This document shows positions 11,960-24,034 of a stretch of DNA of 64,000 nt, one piece after another. The stretch covers positions 344,806,997 to 344,870,996 of the forward strand of contig NC_134455.1 in assembly GCF_047948215.1 (NCBI RefSeq). The letters run 5' to 3'. Made by a program: the position numbers and the translations under genes. Below the pieces are notes generated by a model. The model worked only from the letters and a program-made list of their open reading frames with translations, made no database searches and was not told the origin of the DNA. This DNA comes from Lycorma delicatula. Taxonomy: Eukaryota > Arthropoda > Insecta > Hemiptera > Fulgoridae. Numbering within the stretch: position 1 is the stretch's first letter; every line of letters begins with the position of its first letter.

Positions 11960-12600
11960 AGGAATTTTCTTAGGCATCACAAACTTCCAGGTTTGTGCAC
12001 TAACCAGATTCAGGCAACCACGGTTGAAGTTACAGAACCATGGTACCTGTAAGACTGTGGTGTACTGTCCTCTGCGCCATACTATATCTAACGAGTTATT
12101 ATCCGAATACACCGCAATACTAGGTTCTAGGTTTATAGCTGGAGGGGACTGGAACGCGAAAGATCCGTTGTGGGGTTCGCCTTTGACACCCAGCAGAGGA
12201 AGGATATTGAGGAGATGTGTTCAAAATCTACATCTGCACATAGTTTCGGAATTCCTCCCGACATATTGGTCTACTAACGACTAACTAACGATTTACTTGA
12301 CGTTTTTTATCACTTCAGATATATCATCTACATACAGTCTGATAGAAAACAGCTATGATTCGACGTCGGACCACTCGCCCGTCTTACAGTGAGTACGACA
12401 GTGTTGAGGAGGAAAAGGAGACCTGTCCTGCATACGAAACGAACAGATTGGGTCTCTTATCAGGATTGGATTAAGGAGACACTGATTGACCCAATACCGC
12501 TCGATACTCCTAAGGATATTGATTATGCAACATACTTTCTAACGTCGAACACCGAAGATGCACATTTGACCAGAGACAGTATCTTCCGCCCATGACGTGG
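11960..12600 (+). mobile_element. Jockey/I-like LINE endonuclease fragment
   Basis: The plus-strand frame 12024-12284 encodes the middle of a LINE endonuclease: FIAGGDWNAKDPLWGS (metal-binding Asp-Trp-Asn block) and RGRILRRCVQNLHLHIVS. Further fragments in other frames to about 12595 correspond to the end of the endonuclease and the following linker (DWVSYQDWIKETL, PKDIDYATYFLTS). There is no reverse transcriptase. The fragment belongs to a different LINE lineage from the one at 7240-10165. Confidence 0.7.
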
Positions 12601-13383
12601 AATCCGATTGTGAAATAATGATATCGTAAAGTATTCCCGGAGTCGTCATTCTTATATAACGATTTAATTCAGAAAGCACGATGTGTACCTGACTGCTGTT
12701 CAATGTTTACGAAATGACATTAATAACTTAAAATATATCAACAATTTCAGCGCTCTCACCTAAACGTCAAATGAATAACTAATCTTTAAAACTTTCCCGT
12801 TTCACTGACGTGCCACCTGGTTAAATTGTGTGAATATAAAGTCTATACTCCAGAAGAATTAACTGAAATTTTTATATCTGATTTTATACATAACCCAAGA
12901 ATATTTTTAATGGACAGGCACTGTATGTACTGCTAAATATTTTAATAAATTAGTACCAGTATACATTTTTGAAGACACCGTTTTAATGAACCCTTGGCGT
13001 TTAAGTAATTTTTTAATCGATTCGTTTTCATACTGTTGGAATATACACTTTTACACACACAGTTTACAAAAAAACTGTTTTGTAATTATTTATTAAAAAT
13101 TGTAATTTTTTAGTGAATGGAACCACAGTCAAAAATATTTTTACTCGGGCGTGATTTCACTTTTTATTTTACATCCTAATTTATGAACACAGTTCATTTT
13201 AATTTAACTCTAAAAATATTCAATGATCAGAAGTAGTTATTTCATTCATAAAAAAATTATTAATTTTGAATTAAAATGAAAAACCAAACATCTACCCGTC
13301 AGAAGAGTAGAAAGCAATACAATTATAGTTTTAGGGATTTTTTTTTTTAATGTAAAATGATAATGTATATGGTTTTTTTACAG
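12601..13383. other. AT-rich stretch upstream of the maltase terminal exon
   Basis: No exon or repeat was recognised. The end carries the T-rich acceptor tract for the exon at 13384. It is presumed to be intron of the upstream maltase gene. Confidence 0.4.
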
Positions 13384-13618
13384 GGAAATAGTGGATACCA
13401 ACTTTTTACTACACAATGCATCAAAACCGTTGATGTTACGGCCAAAAGCATCAATTGTATTAACGACAGATATTACAGTGGCACCTACAACATCGCCAAC
13501 ATATATTACATCTACGCCCACAACTCCAAGTAATTCCGTACATGTAACCAGTGATAATTATTTGATGTGGTTTACTCTGATAAATACTGTAATTGTAACC
13601 TATTTTGGAAAATGTTAA
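13384..13618 (+). CDS. Terminal exon of an upstream alpha-glucosidase-like gene, GPI-type tail
   Basis: A long T tract and CAG acceptor end at 13383. The exon begins in phase 2 (one base completes a codon) and reads 77 codons to TAA at 13616-13618. The first third (EIVDTNFLLHNASKPLMLRP then KASIVL) resembles the last beta-strands of the C-terminal domain of insect GH13 alpha-glucosidases. Next comes a Thr/Pro/Ser-rich linker (TVAPTTSPTYITSTPTTPS), probably O-glycosylated, and a hydrophobic end (YLMWFTLINTVIVTYF) like a GPI-anchor signal. Membrane-anchored alpha-glucosidases are known from hemipteran midgut. The other exons of this gene are not in the window. They either lie before position 1 or were lost among the transposons at 2-12 kb. 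The family call is inference from position and a short match. Confidence 0.55.
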
Positions 13619-13767
13619 CTTAAAATTATTTAGAGAAAATTATTAGTAAACATGTATTATTAGATTTTGTCTATTTTATCCTAAACTAATAGCATTATTT
13701 GTTATTAATTTCCTTATCTAATTCTGTTGGTAAGGATGAGAAATTTTGTTAATGTTCTTTCTTTTTA

Positions 13768-13773
13768 AATAAA
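13768..13773 (+). terminator. Polyadenylation signal AATAAA
   Basis: A canonical hexamer lies 150 bp after the stop of the terminal exon at 13384-13618. Confidence 0.5.
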
Positions 13774-15369
13774 CCCTTCATACAACAGAATTTTCTTGTT
13801 TTAATACGTAATAATATAAAAATTCATGGTATTAATTTTAAGATGATTATTCCATAAAAATTACACATACGTTTAGAATAAATGAATGATTTATTGTACA
13901 GAAAATGATTTTATGATCTCGGTATTGATTATGCAATATTATTGTTTGGTATCAGCAAGCTCATCGCATGAGTAAATTAATTCACATCGAATAATACTTC
14001 AATGCTTATAAGTTAGAGCAAAGATTAAAAATTAAATCATGTGCTACCAGCTATGTCACACCGTAGATAAATAGCAATACACCTTTTCGGAACAAACCTT
14101 GGCCTACTAGACTTCTGGTTCTTCAGTTTTTTTTGCTTTGTGTAATATAATCTCCTCATTCAATTGTTATTTAAGGATGAACACGGTTTTACTACCAAGT
14201 ACAAAAAAACGTTTCCCGCTGAAACTAACAGATTTCACATCTCAGACCAGATGTCAGCCAGATAAGTATACCAGCAAAAATTAAAAATAACGAAAATATA
14301 AAATATTTCATAACTTCTTTAAAGAATAAAAAACAAACTAATTAAAGGCTTATCAGGAAAAATAATACGTTTCAAAAGTTTAAACCTCCTTGTCGTAAAC
14401 AGCTATAAGAAAAAATGTTTCAATTGCGAATTTCTCTCCAAAAAAAAATCATTACTTTTAAAGTACAATGAGGATAAATAATAATTATATAACGAATAAC
14501 AAACGTTTCTCTCAAATTACTATTATTTGAAGTAAATATTTTTTCACAAAAAATCAAGTATATTTATCATTTATTTCATACACGAAATAATTTATACTGG
14601 TCGTTCTATCATTGACTTCTCAAACAAAATTAAAAACATACTGTACAAGATAACACAAAGATTTCCTTTTTTTATACTTTAATTTCTTGACACTCAGGCT
14701 TTCTTATCCTACATCATATCATAGTAAAATTGTGGGACATAAAATTCTGTATATATTGAGCTATTTATGTATGTTTGTGTCCAAAAAATTGAATATAATA
14801 AAATTTGTCCCCCCTATAACGTGAACATGGCAGAGATTTGACCAGTGTGAAGAAATTCTATGGTTCCAATCAAGAAAATAAGTTAATCGATATTAATATT
14901 TTTTGCATAATACGGAATCCATCTGCCTCGGAAAAGGGAAGCAATAACTGAAGAATTCATTAGAAACTGCCCTTACAATGTGGAAATAATTTCAGAATAA
15001 TCCACGATAAAGAAATTTATTTTTAGAATACCGCTATTTTTACAATTATTTATATGTACTATACCTTATTTTTAATATTACACAATTTCTACTTCTTCAC
15101 TTGTACTCCGCTGTACACATTTTTTGGGAGGGTGCGAAAAACGGTGCCTCAGCAGGTAGTGAAAAGATTCAACAATGTACAAACAGCATTCTTTTTGCTT
15201 TATCAACGCTAAGGACCTTTGTGTATGATACTCCAACCAAACAGTTAGAGAACAATGGAGAATTTAAACATCTGAATTCTTGGAAGTATTCCCTTTAGGC
15301 CTACTAACCTACAACACAAATAATTGGCGTTTTTACATCACAATGAGCCAGTTTCTTCAAAAGGTTTTA
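13774..15369. other. AT-rich intergenic stretch
   Basis: I see no gene, RNA or recognisable transposon. Open frames near 15101-15298 are short and without family resemblance. Confidence 0.4.
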
Positions 15370-16215
15370 ACAGTTAACATCACGAGTAAGTTGCATATCT
15401 CGCTGTCACTTAATGATAAATTGAATTTATCGAAATTAAAAAGAAAAAATACAAATTTATGATGTGCAAAAACTGAAAGGTAAAATAATGGTGAATAGCT
15501 ACAAGGTAATAGTCTAATGAAGAGGAAACCAAAGAAAATCTGCAACAAGGAAATTAACGAAGTCATTTGTAAACGGTTCACTAATGCAAGGTCAGAGAAT
15601 AAGCACATATCTGAATCGATGCTACAAAGTAAAGCTCTCTGTAGCCAAATTCATTGGAAATTATCGATTAAAGGCATCTACAGGATGGCTGGATAGTTTC
15701 AAGTAGTGGCACAATATCGTCTGCAACGAGGAGTTTGTGAGGAATTCAAGGCTGTGGATCAAAGTGCAGTGAACGAGTGGAAACCAAAACTGATGGACGT
15801 AATTTCAGGCTACGAATTTCAAAATATTTACAGTCCTAAAGAAGAAGGGCTGTTTTTTGTGCATCGACAATAACCCTTTGGTAGTTAAGAGACAAACGTG
15901 TTCTGGAGGCAAAATATCCAAAGAAAAGCTCACGTTATTATGTTGGAACATGGTAGGTGAAATGGAAAAACCTATTTTAAGTGAAAAACCTTTTTGAACT
16001 TAAGTTCAAAAAAAGAAAAAATGATAATCTCCCTGTAGTGTGGGCCAACAACAAGAAGGGTTAGATGACTGCCTCATTAATGGAGGAGAAGGTAAATTAT
16101 TTTAATGCCAAAATGAAAAAAGAAAATAGGAAAGTGATTCTTTTCCTTGACGATACCATGTATCATCGAAATATAACTCTGTCTAATGTGAAACTGGCTT
16201 GATTCCCTCCAACTG
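15370..16215 (+). mobile_element. Pogo/Tigger-type transposase relic
   Basis: Plus-strand pieces in shifting frames follow the order of a pogo/Tigger DDE transposase. They begin with the CENP-B-like DNA-binding start (ISLSLNDKLNLSKLKR, about 15395-15440). Next come EVICKRFTNARSENKHIS and STGWLDSFK, the CENP-B-type helix-turn-helix. The DDE domain follows, with EEGLFFVHR, KISKEKLTLLCWNMVGEMEK, LPVVWANN and NRKVILFLDD (second catalytic Asp region) near 16140. Many stops and frameshifts show an old, inactive copy. It carries no apparent link to host genes. Confidence 0.75.
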
Positions 16216-16284
16216 CATATAAATTTTACAATTTTCTTAGATTTTTCTCATTGATATCTTGAATATTGGTATTACATTATCGAA

Positions 16285-16303
16285 TATATATATATATATA
16301 TAT
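16285..16303. repeat. (AT)n microsatellite
   Basis: A short uninterrupted AT run. Confidence 0.9.
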
Positions 16304-16432
16304 GTTGTGCAAATGCTGCGAAACTCTCTATGCTGAAAAAATCTTAAAATTCTGTTTATTTAACTACGTGTAAAGATCCACATCATAACCCTATCTAGTG
16401 AAACCTTCTGAACAAAACAAAAATAAAACGAT

Positions 16433-16590
16433 GTCCGTGGCAAAGTGGGATTGCGTTTTGGCCTTTCATCGAGAGGTCCTGGTTTTGAATCTCGGTAAGA
16501 CATATATTTTTTAATCGCTACCAAATTTCACTTCCACATTACCGCAAACAATTTCTTCTATAAGCTTCTCTGGACTACCAATTCATGAAG
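16433..16590 (+). repeat. SINE family 1 (tRNA-derived)
   Basis: The head 'tccgtggcaaagtgggattg' is followed by 'tttcggc'-like and 'cctttcatc' blocks and a degenerate B box 'ggttttgaatctcgg'. It matches the heads at 24035, 31374, 40852 and 43390. The B box is mutated and the copy is old. Confidence 0.7.
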
Positions 16591-16879
16591 CACAAAAAAA
16601 AAGAAAGAAAATTACTCATAATAATTGGTCCAATTAGTGAAAAACTAATGACTGTTGAAATAACGGGCTTTATTCAGTTTTTTGTGAAAAGATATAATAA
16701 ATAAATTATGTAATGAAATTATATGTATGTTTGATTGTCTAAAGAACAACTGAACCTATACATACATTTTTCATAGTGTTATATTATAATATCTACTTCT
16801 TCAAAGTGCCATAAACTTAACGCAAATTACGTCATCACTACCTATATCAGGTAATTTTTCACATTTTTGTCTTCGCTCC

Positions 16880-17180
16880 ATAAAAATCAGATTTCCTGCA
16901 TGAAACTTTCCATGAAAAATGAATAGGCCGCGGAAGGCGAGTGCCCTGACTTGCCCGATCACCTGACTTAAACCCTCTTGACTTTTACCTGTGGGGCCGT
17001 TTGAAACATATTGTTTATTCAACTCCAATACTCAACACTGAGGATCTTCAACAAAGGATCTGAAATGGATTTCAAGAAATTAGAAATAAAAAATAAAAGA
17101 AATACTCCTGGAATTTTTTAACGGTTAAGACAATCTCTGAAAAAACTGGAGACTTGTGTAATTTATAATTGTAAACACTT
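16880..17180 (+). mobile_element. Tc1/mariner-superfamily transposase, C-terminal relic
   Basis: The plus-strand text reads ARSPDLNPLDFYLWGRLKH at about 16953-17010, the block holding the third catalytic acidic residue of Tc1/mariner-type transposases. It is followed by VYSTPILNTEDLQQRI. The preceding IGRG segment is in another frame. Stops occur throughout. Only the C-terminal third is recognisable. Confidence 0.75.
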
Positions 17181-18129
17181 TGAGCATCTCTTATAACTTT
17201 TAAAAATTGTTAACTGTTTATCTAAAAAAGAAATACACCTAACATTCTACAAAAATTAACGTAAGATTATCACAGGTAGTTTTTTAAACTTTTTAATTAT
17301 TAGATATATTATTGCGAGAAAATTATTACTTAATCTCTTAATTTGCTACTAATTCACAATACTAGAATTAACAATAAATACAAACGATTAATATTTATTC
17401 GAATTGAACGTAAAGTGGAGGACATGAAAACAAACACAAAATTTTCTAAATTTCACGTGAAAATACTTTAAACAATTGAATGAAGACAGATAACAATGTA
17501 ACAATTCAATACTAAGAAATATTGATTACAAAAAAATCTTGAATAAAATAAAAATATCCACTTAAAATATAGTGCAGATCAATACTTATTTCAAATGTAA
17601 ACTTTAAAAGTTTATGGGAAATTAAGAATGACTACTGACAGTTTATTGACCTGCAATTTGATTTGTAATTAACAAATTTTATATCTGAATAAGTATGGAA
17701 TATTTTTACTTTTTTAAATTTTAAGTGTGATTTTTTATACTTTAAACAAATTTTAATTTATATTTGTACGTTTTATTTTTTATTTTTTGATATTTGGATA
17801 AAGCAAATAAAACTAATTGTGTGAAGAAAAAGACGCTCGCAATAAAAAGGCGAAGCCAAGCAAACTGAACTTTGATGAAAAAAAAAAGAGAGACTAACAC
17901 CGAACATGAGTTAAACTTTCTGGGAAATAGGTTAATATTTTCCAATAAATATACTGAAATTTTTGTATGAATTTACTTTGAATATAAGTAAAGCTTTATA
18001 TCACTGTACTAAGGTACAGAAAGACAATCGGGCTTTTAAAGGTATATAATAACTCTACTAATTTTCACATAAAATAATAAATCATGAACAAAACAAAAGA
18101 GTAACTCTTACACACACAAGATATTTTAT
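17181..18129. other. AT-rich spacer
   Basis: No gene or repeat was recognised in this stretch. Confidence 0.4.
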
Positions 18130-18660
18130 ATAACCCCAAAGGAAAATCACATACGGATCAGATTTTGTGAACTTGAAGGTCACTGCATACAAGCTCTTTT
18201 TTCGGATCTATGCTGACCGATCATGAGATAAGGGAAAACGATTCTGTACAGTAATATGCCGGTGAGGATTCACGTTTTTCAGGAAAGAGTAGTGTACGAA
18301 GCAGCATAACCGAATAAGCAACTCCTCTTTTGCTTTCTTCGCCAAAAAGAATGGCCCATAAACGTGTCGTCGGAATATCAAATAGATAAAGATTTAATTT
18401 TGGGGAATACCATTCGGGTTATAAATGTTCACGGGGATTTTGTGAACGCTACATACGGACGGACCTTATGTGTGTTAACGTTTCGATTAAGATAAATTAT
18501 TGACACATCGATAAATACGGCACGATCAAAAATGTCGTTAACTTCGTGCTGCAAAATTTTTATCGCGAAGTCGGCACGCACATCGTAGTCAGTGTTCTTT
18601 AACCCTGTAATACGTAAGAGTTTGGTTAAAACATTCCACTGTCATTACCGGCATCGTTAG
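18130..18660 (-). mobile_element. Mariner-like transposase relic
   Basis: Minus-strand frames give, in order, DYDVRADFAIKILQHE (18590-18540), a VYGPFFLA block near 18355 and, near 18150, FLWGYIKYLV, the region after the third catalytic acid in this transposase group. It is related to, but much more eroded than, the element at 20787-22112. No terminal repeats were found. Confidence 0.6.
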
Positions 18661-18984
18661 CTGGCAGCTGGAATTCGTAAAATATTTTTTAGGATTATTT
18701 TGATAAGAATTCCTGACACATTTAACATTTTATTCAAACACCCTCGGTTTTCCCGTTACACAGACATGCAGTCGTTTTAAATCGATTATGTCATCGATAA
18801 ATTTTTATTGTAACTTGAAAAATCAGAATTAAATTTTCCCCGACGCACACGTCGAACTATAACCCTACAGATTCACATTTAGCAAACTGCAAAACAAATA
18901 AGCCTTTTGGTTCGGGAGTCGCTATGTTTGATAATGGCGCTGAAAAGCGAGAAAATAGAAAATCAATCGTTGACTCAATTAAAA
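18661..18984. other. Spacer between transposon relics
   Basis: Nothing recognisable was found. Confidence 0.4.
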
Positions 18985-19540
18985 CTCCTTTTTTCTATTT
19001 GATTGTAGCCTTAAATCTATACATCATCTAAGAAATATTATAACAAATTAACAGCCCGATATTCCTTTTTATACGTACATCCGTTACTATTACAATTTGG
19101 TAATTGGTAACGGATGAAAATTTTTTCAATTTATCTTTATAACTTTAATCACATATTGGTTAGAATTATTTTTATTTTTATTCCCTGCTGATTCATTTAC
19201 AATTAATGTTTTAAATATCTTTTTAAATTTACGAATAGTTTGTACAAGCCCATAATAGAACTGATTATGTGACTGTGTGATTGCTATTTTAATATTACAG
19301 ATTTGTTAAAATATATTCTAAATTAAATTACTCATAGCACGAATAAAAGTATAGCCGGAAATGCACGTAACTATTTTATGAAAAAATGACGATTTCCCTT
19401 TCGTTTTCCTTCTATGAGATTATCTGCATGAATTTTTTCAAAATTAAATTTTGTACAAACTTTGTTATAACTTTTTACTTGTTTACTGGCAATTTAACAA
19501 GGTTAATGGGTGAAAAACCTAAAAATATTTTTTTTAGATT
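18985..19540 (+). repeat. Unclassified dispersed repeat, copy 2 of 3
   Basis: This is the longest-matching partner of 22690-23245 and 6845-7235, in the same orientation. Shared landmarks are 'tagccttaaatct', 'cacatattggtta', 'gtgattgctattttaatatt', 'cctttcgttttccttct' and 'caatttaacaaggttaatgg'. Confidence 0.75.
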
Positions 19541-19559
19541 GTTGCTCGTCAATTAAGAC

Positions 19560-20430
19560 GTAGGTTAAGTTTTTCTCGTTACTGACTACGACGAGATTGT
19601 CCCAAATTAAATCCAATTGCGAATGGATGAAATAATTTTTTTAGGTATATATTGCAACTCATATGTTTATATGACTACGAATTTCATCCAAAATATCACG
19701 GTAGTTAGAGATTTATGATGCCTTAAAACGTCTTCCGTCTTCCCTATATGTCTTTTTAAAAGACCTTCACGTTGATTTTTCTAGCCGGTTTAACAGTTCT
19801 TAGAATCGCTGGTATACGTACAATTTTATTTGGAGGCTCACAAAAATTTCTTCTTTGATTTTAGCGACTAACACGAAAAAAGTTTCTTTCAATTAATGAA
19901 ATCAACCAACAGTTTTATCCATTTGCTTAACGAAGTTTTTGAAAATCCCTAATTTTTTTACGAAGTGAAGGCACAATAATCATTTTTGAGATTAATAATG
20001 AGGTGAGTAAATACAAAATTTTTCAATCCAACAATAAATGCTTCACGTTTCGCACATTTTTTCCCGGTATAATGATTTATTTATGTCCCTGTTTTCCTTC
20101 ATATAATTTATTGTAGAAGAGCTGCACAGCCATTTATAAAATTACAACTTTTAAACGGCAACACACAGTCTAACGATACTTGTTGCATTGAATCTTTTCT
20201 AACAGGATTTTCATATTAACTTGTCTTACATATCAGTCACATAATTAACGGCACAGCAGGAAATTTGTTGCGATCGTGCAAAGGACAGCGTTTAAACTAA
20301 TTTTCGAAGAATCAATGAACAGTCTCCATCTTGTAGAGTTGTATACATGAAGAAATGCATCCGTGTCAGAACTGCAATCGTTACTGAACTTTAAACTCCC
20401 AATCGTAATTTCTTCGTGTACAGATCTGGT
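19560..20430 (-). pseudogene. Relic of a dispersed uncharacterised insect ORF (RLFIDSSK type)
   Basis: Minus-strand frames contain STRWRLFIDSSKISLNAVL at about 20335-20275, followed by MKILLEKIQCNKY near 20215 and further scattered pieces down to 19700. The motif W-RLFIDSSK-SL-AVL is one I recognise from multicopy uncharacterised proteins in insect genomes, probably encoded by an unclassified mobile element. Frames break repeatedly, so it is dead. The link to that family comes from memory of the motif and needs a search. Confidence 0.4.
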
Positions 20431-20786
20431 AGGTAACGTTTAATTTTATTTCTAAGTAATATTTATTTTATCTTAAAATTTTTCATATGATCATTAGACA
20501 TACAATTCTGATCATAAGACATTTGCATCTAATATCTTATTAAAAATAATTTAAAAAAAATACTTTTTAAATATTTTTAAAAAAATAGTATTTTTTTAAA
20601 TACTCTTTTTAATAATTTTTTTTATCCGAGTGAAAATTAGATAACATTCTATGATTTATATAAAGTAACTAATAATTGGACGACATTTATTACTATTATT
20701 ACAGTGATTAGAAAAGGACGAAAACAACTTAATAATTTTTTTTAAGGTGACACGTTCATTATAAAAGGTTACACTATTACTTTAAT

Positions 20787-20835
20787 TATACGGGACGTTT
20801 CATAATGTTCTTAGGATTTACAAAAATTCAGTACA
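20787..20835 (+). repeat. Left terminal inverted repeat of the mariner-like element
   Basis: Starts at TA and continues 'cgggacgtttcataatgttc'. It pairs with 22065-22112. Confidence 0.8.
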
Positions 20836-22064
20836 AAAAAAGTATTTCAGTTACCTAAATGAAAGTTGTACAAGGTGATGCAGGGACTCAAACAGTTTTT
20901 GTTAAAATCTATAAATGTTCAATATGTGCTCCTCTGGTGACACGGCACACATCAACACGAAAGTCTAGCTCTTGCCAAACTCGTTCTAATATGTCATTTT
21001 CGATAGAGTTGATTGCATTGATTATGCGATCCTTTAGCTCAGCAATATCCTGCGGCATTGGTGGGATAAACATCTTATCTTTCACGTAACCCCAGAAAAA
21101 GAAATCACATTGCGTGAGGTCTGGTGATCTTGATGGCCACAGCATAATGTGTTGGTCTTCTTCAGACGCACGTCCTATCCAGCGCCGAGGTAATGTTGTG
21201 TTTAGGTACTTTCGAACCTCGTTATTAAAATGGGCAGGACAACCATCTTGCTGGAAAATAAAGTCGTTGAGTAGCTGAGGCGTAAGCCATAATTGTAACA
21301 TATCCAGGTATATCATGCCGGTTATTGTCGTTTCCATAAAAAAGAACGGCCCTCACGAGAGATCGCACAAAAAAACGTTTACTTTCGGAGAATTCCGAAT
21401 GTGTTCCACATAAGCATGTGGATTTTCAGTTCCCCAAACTCACACGTTATGACGGTTTACTTTGCCATTAATATGGAAAGAAGCTTCATCGCTGAAAATT
21501 ATCTTGCTTACAAAATCTTAATCTAACAGCATCTTTTCCTGTAACTGTAAACAAAAATCGAGCCTACGTGTTTTATCTCCATCGGAAAGACGCTGGATTA
21601 ATTGAAGATGGTACGGTTTGCATAATAAGCGTTTTCGGAGAACTCTCCACACTGTTGTTTTCGGAATTCCCAATTCTCTGCCTGCAGTCGCAGTCGATTT
21701 TGACGGGCTGCGAATGAAACTTGCATGCGCACGTTCGACATTGACTTCTGAGGTTGATGGACGACCAGTTGATTTTCGCTTGCACAAGCAACCAGTTTCA
21801 CTGAATTGTTTATACCATGCACGAATTGAATTGTCACTTGGTGGCTCCATATGAAATTTCAACCGAAACGCACGTTGCACAGAAATTTGGCAAGTGAAAT
21901 TCTAACACGCAAAACGACTTCTTGCTTCCCGTGACAGCCATTTTCTCTAATGTCGACGCCTAGCGAGCAAACGGTTTACTAACTGCCTAGTATATATATG
22001 GAAAAAACTATTTGAAGTACTCTTTCGTACAGTACTTGTTTTATTCTTATGAGTGAAATAGTTT

Positions 22065-22112
22065 TTTGTTAATTTTCGAAACTCCGAAGAACATTATGAA
22101 ACTCTCTGTATA
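22065..22112 (-). repeat. Right terminal inverted repeat of the mariner-like element
   Basis: Its complement reads 'tatacagagagtttcataat' onward, matching the left end with only a few differences. Confidence 0.8.
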
Positions 22113-22138
22113 TAAGGTAATTACTTAAAATCAATGAA

Positions 22139-22344
22139 ATGTTATCGATTGAAAATAATTATACAAACTTAATATCTATTTTAATTGTTTTACTGATTAA
22201 TTACATCGACTGTAAATAGAAAATATGGGATAAGATGGAAAATATGGGATAAGGGTTTAGACTGGTGGCAAACAACAGTAATAAATCAAATCTATCCGGT
22301 ATCATTGAAAGACAGCGACGGAGATTGAAAAGGAGATCTCGAAG
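22139..22344 (+). pseudogene. Pseudogene exon 1
   Basis: Start ATG 22139-22141, hydrophobic signal-peptide remnant, then the YPVSLKDSDGD region. Donor 'gtaaat' follows at 22345. Stops lie at 22217 and 22326, and a 19-bp tandem duplication covers the KIWDK region. Confidence 0.88.
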
Positions 22345-22544
22345 GTAAATTAAAACTACTTAATTAACTGAGATAAATATTTATGTTAAAGAGTAATTAG
22401 TATTATTAGTAAAGTTATTAGTATGCTTTTCAAACGCAATTTTTATGTTACATTCTAAGTATAATTAAGAATTTCAAGGTTTTTCCGTTAAAGAAAATAG
22501 ATATCAAGGGGTTAATACGAATTTTTTTCCATCTTTTTTCTTTC

Positions 22545-22680
22545 TTGGCATCAAAGCTCTAGGCCTGCGATACTAGAAGGAAAGTATGGTAATCAGTGAA
22601 AAAATAAGGTATGGTTTTTTTTTCATTTCTCGACATTTTATGACCCAGTGACCCCAAAAAACAAAAAAGAAGGATAATAT
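22545..22680 (+). repeat. Fragment of dispersed repeat C (see 48181)
   Basis: Blocks such as 'actagaaggaaagtatggta' and 'cgacattttatgaccc' resemble 'ctagaagggaaagtattgta' and 'gacgttttgacacc' of the copy at 48181-48660. Confidence 0.45.
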
Positions 22681-22689
22681 TCTTTCGTT

Positions 22690-23245
22690 GATTATATACT
22701 CTTTGATTCTAGCCTTAAATCTGCATTTAGAGATATTATTGCAAATTAACACCCCTATATTCCTTTTTCATACATCCGATTATATTATTATTTAGTAATT
22801 AAAAACAAAAGTTAACTTTTTTCAATAGTTAACTTTTTAATTTTAATAATATATTGGTTAAAATTATTTCTATTTCTATAATCTGTCGATTCATTTTTTC
22901 TTAGACTGTTTCTATAACTTAATGTTTAAATTTCTTTTTAAATTTACGAATAATTTTTGCAAGCTCTCTATAGAACTGATTATGTGACTGCTATTTCAAT
23001 AATGTTGATTTGTTTAAATATTTTCTAAATTAATTACTCAGTTGTACGTATAAAAGTGTTACAACAAAGTGTGCTGAAGATGAACAAAAATTATTTTTTG
23101 AAAAATCCCTTTTTCCTTTTCGTTTTTCCTCTATGACATTATTTACATGAATTTTCTCTAAATTAGATTGTGTAAAATCTTTGCTTGTTTACTGATAATT
23201 TAACTAGGTTATTGGATGACAGAACTGAAAAGATCTTTTTAACTC
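22690..23245 (+). repeat. Unclassified dispersed repeat, copy 3 of 3
   Basis: Colinear with 18985-19540, same orientation, inside intron 1 of the pseudogene. It is slightly shorter, with small indels. Confidence 0.75.
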
Positions 23246-24034
23246 AAAATTTTCCAGTTTTATAACTATTAGACGGTAACTATTACTATAACTATACTAT
23301 TACTATTACTATAACGGTCGGTAACTATTAGACATATTTCTCAACTTTTTAGATAAAAAGAAATAAATACATAAATTTACATATATTTTATTATCTTTAA
23401 CTTTTGTCAGTTTCATTGCAATAACAAAGAAAGAAGTTTTTATGTTCAAACTATAACAATCTGCAATTTTTTTGTTTGTTTCTTCCATTATAAAAAAAGA
23501 ACTGTTTAATTCATTACAACTTACAAGAAGCTAAAGATGGTAAAAATGTTAAACTGTTACGAATAAGTCGATTTTAACGATAGAAATTCGAGAGAGGATG
23601 CCATATTTAATTAACTGAATGTCAACAAATTTTTAAACATCTTTCCAGTACCTTACTATTTTTTAAGAACAGGAGCGATAAGCAAATTTTTATCTAAGGG
23701 TTTGTTAAAAAGTTATTTACGAGAAATGTGATTCTTTTCAAATAGTTACGAAGTTACAATGCTTCAAATAGCTAAAACGTGGTCTAGTTCGGTTGACTAA
23801 TTTGCTAAAAATATTCTAATCTGTGAAAAACATATTTTTGAATTTGTCAGTTTTGTAAACTTTACAAATAAAAAAAATATATCACCTTTTACGTAGGCTT
23901 TTAGTGATCGATATAACGTTTCAATTTCACGGATACATAATCAAAAAAACAAAATTTTTATCAAAAATTATCTTTACTTTGTCGAACTGAAATTTTCCGT
24001 TTTTTTCGAGTATATCTACGTATTGGTCACTTTG
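23246..24034. other. Pseudogene intron 1, nothing recognised
   Basis: AT-rich sequence with a small ACTATT-type simple repeat near 23275-23335. No gene was seen. Confidence 0.4.

Larger units (their letters stand above)
20787..22112 (-). mobile_element. Mariner-like DNA transposon, near full length with TIRs
   Basis: Both ends carry matching inverted repeats that begin at a TA and share 'gtttcataatgttctt' (20797-20812 and, inverted, 22085-22100). The 1.33-kb length is typical of this superfamily. The interior encodes a transposase on the minus strand. The N-terminal helix-turn-helix region is at 21880-21518 (SIRAWYKQFSETGCLC, STGRPSTSE, GIPKTTVWRVL). A broken segment holds the first catalytic Asp (IIFSDEASFHINGKVN). 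The frame 21337-20909 carries FIFQQDGCPAHF (second Asp) and RSPDLTQCDFFFWG (third acid). An in-frame stop near 21515, another in the NRHN block and a frameshift near 21340 inactivate it. The right end stops 26 bp before the start codon of the maltase pseudogene. Confidence 0.9.
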
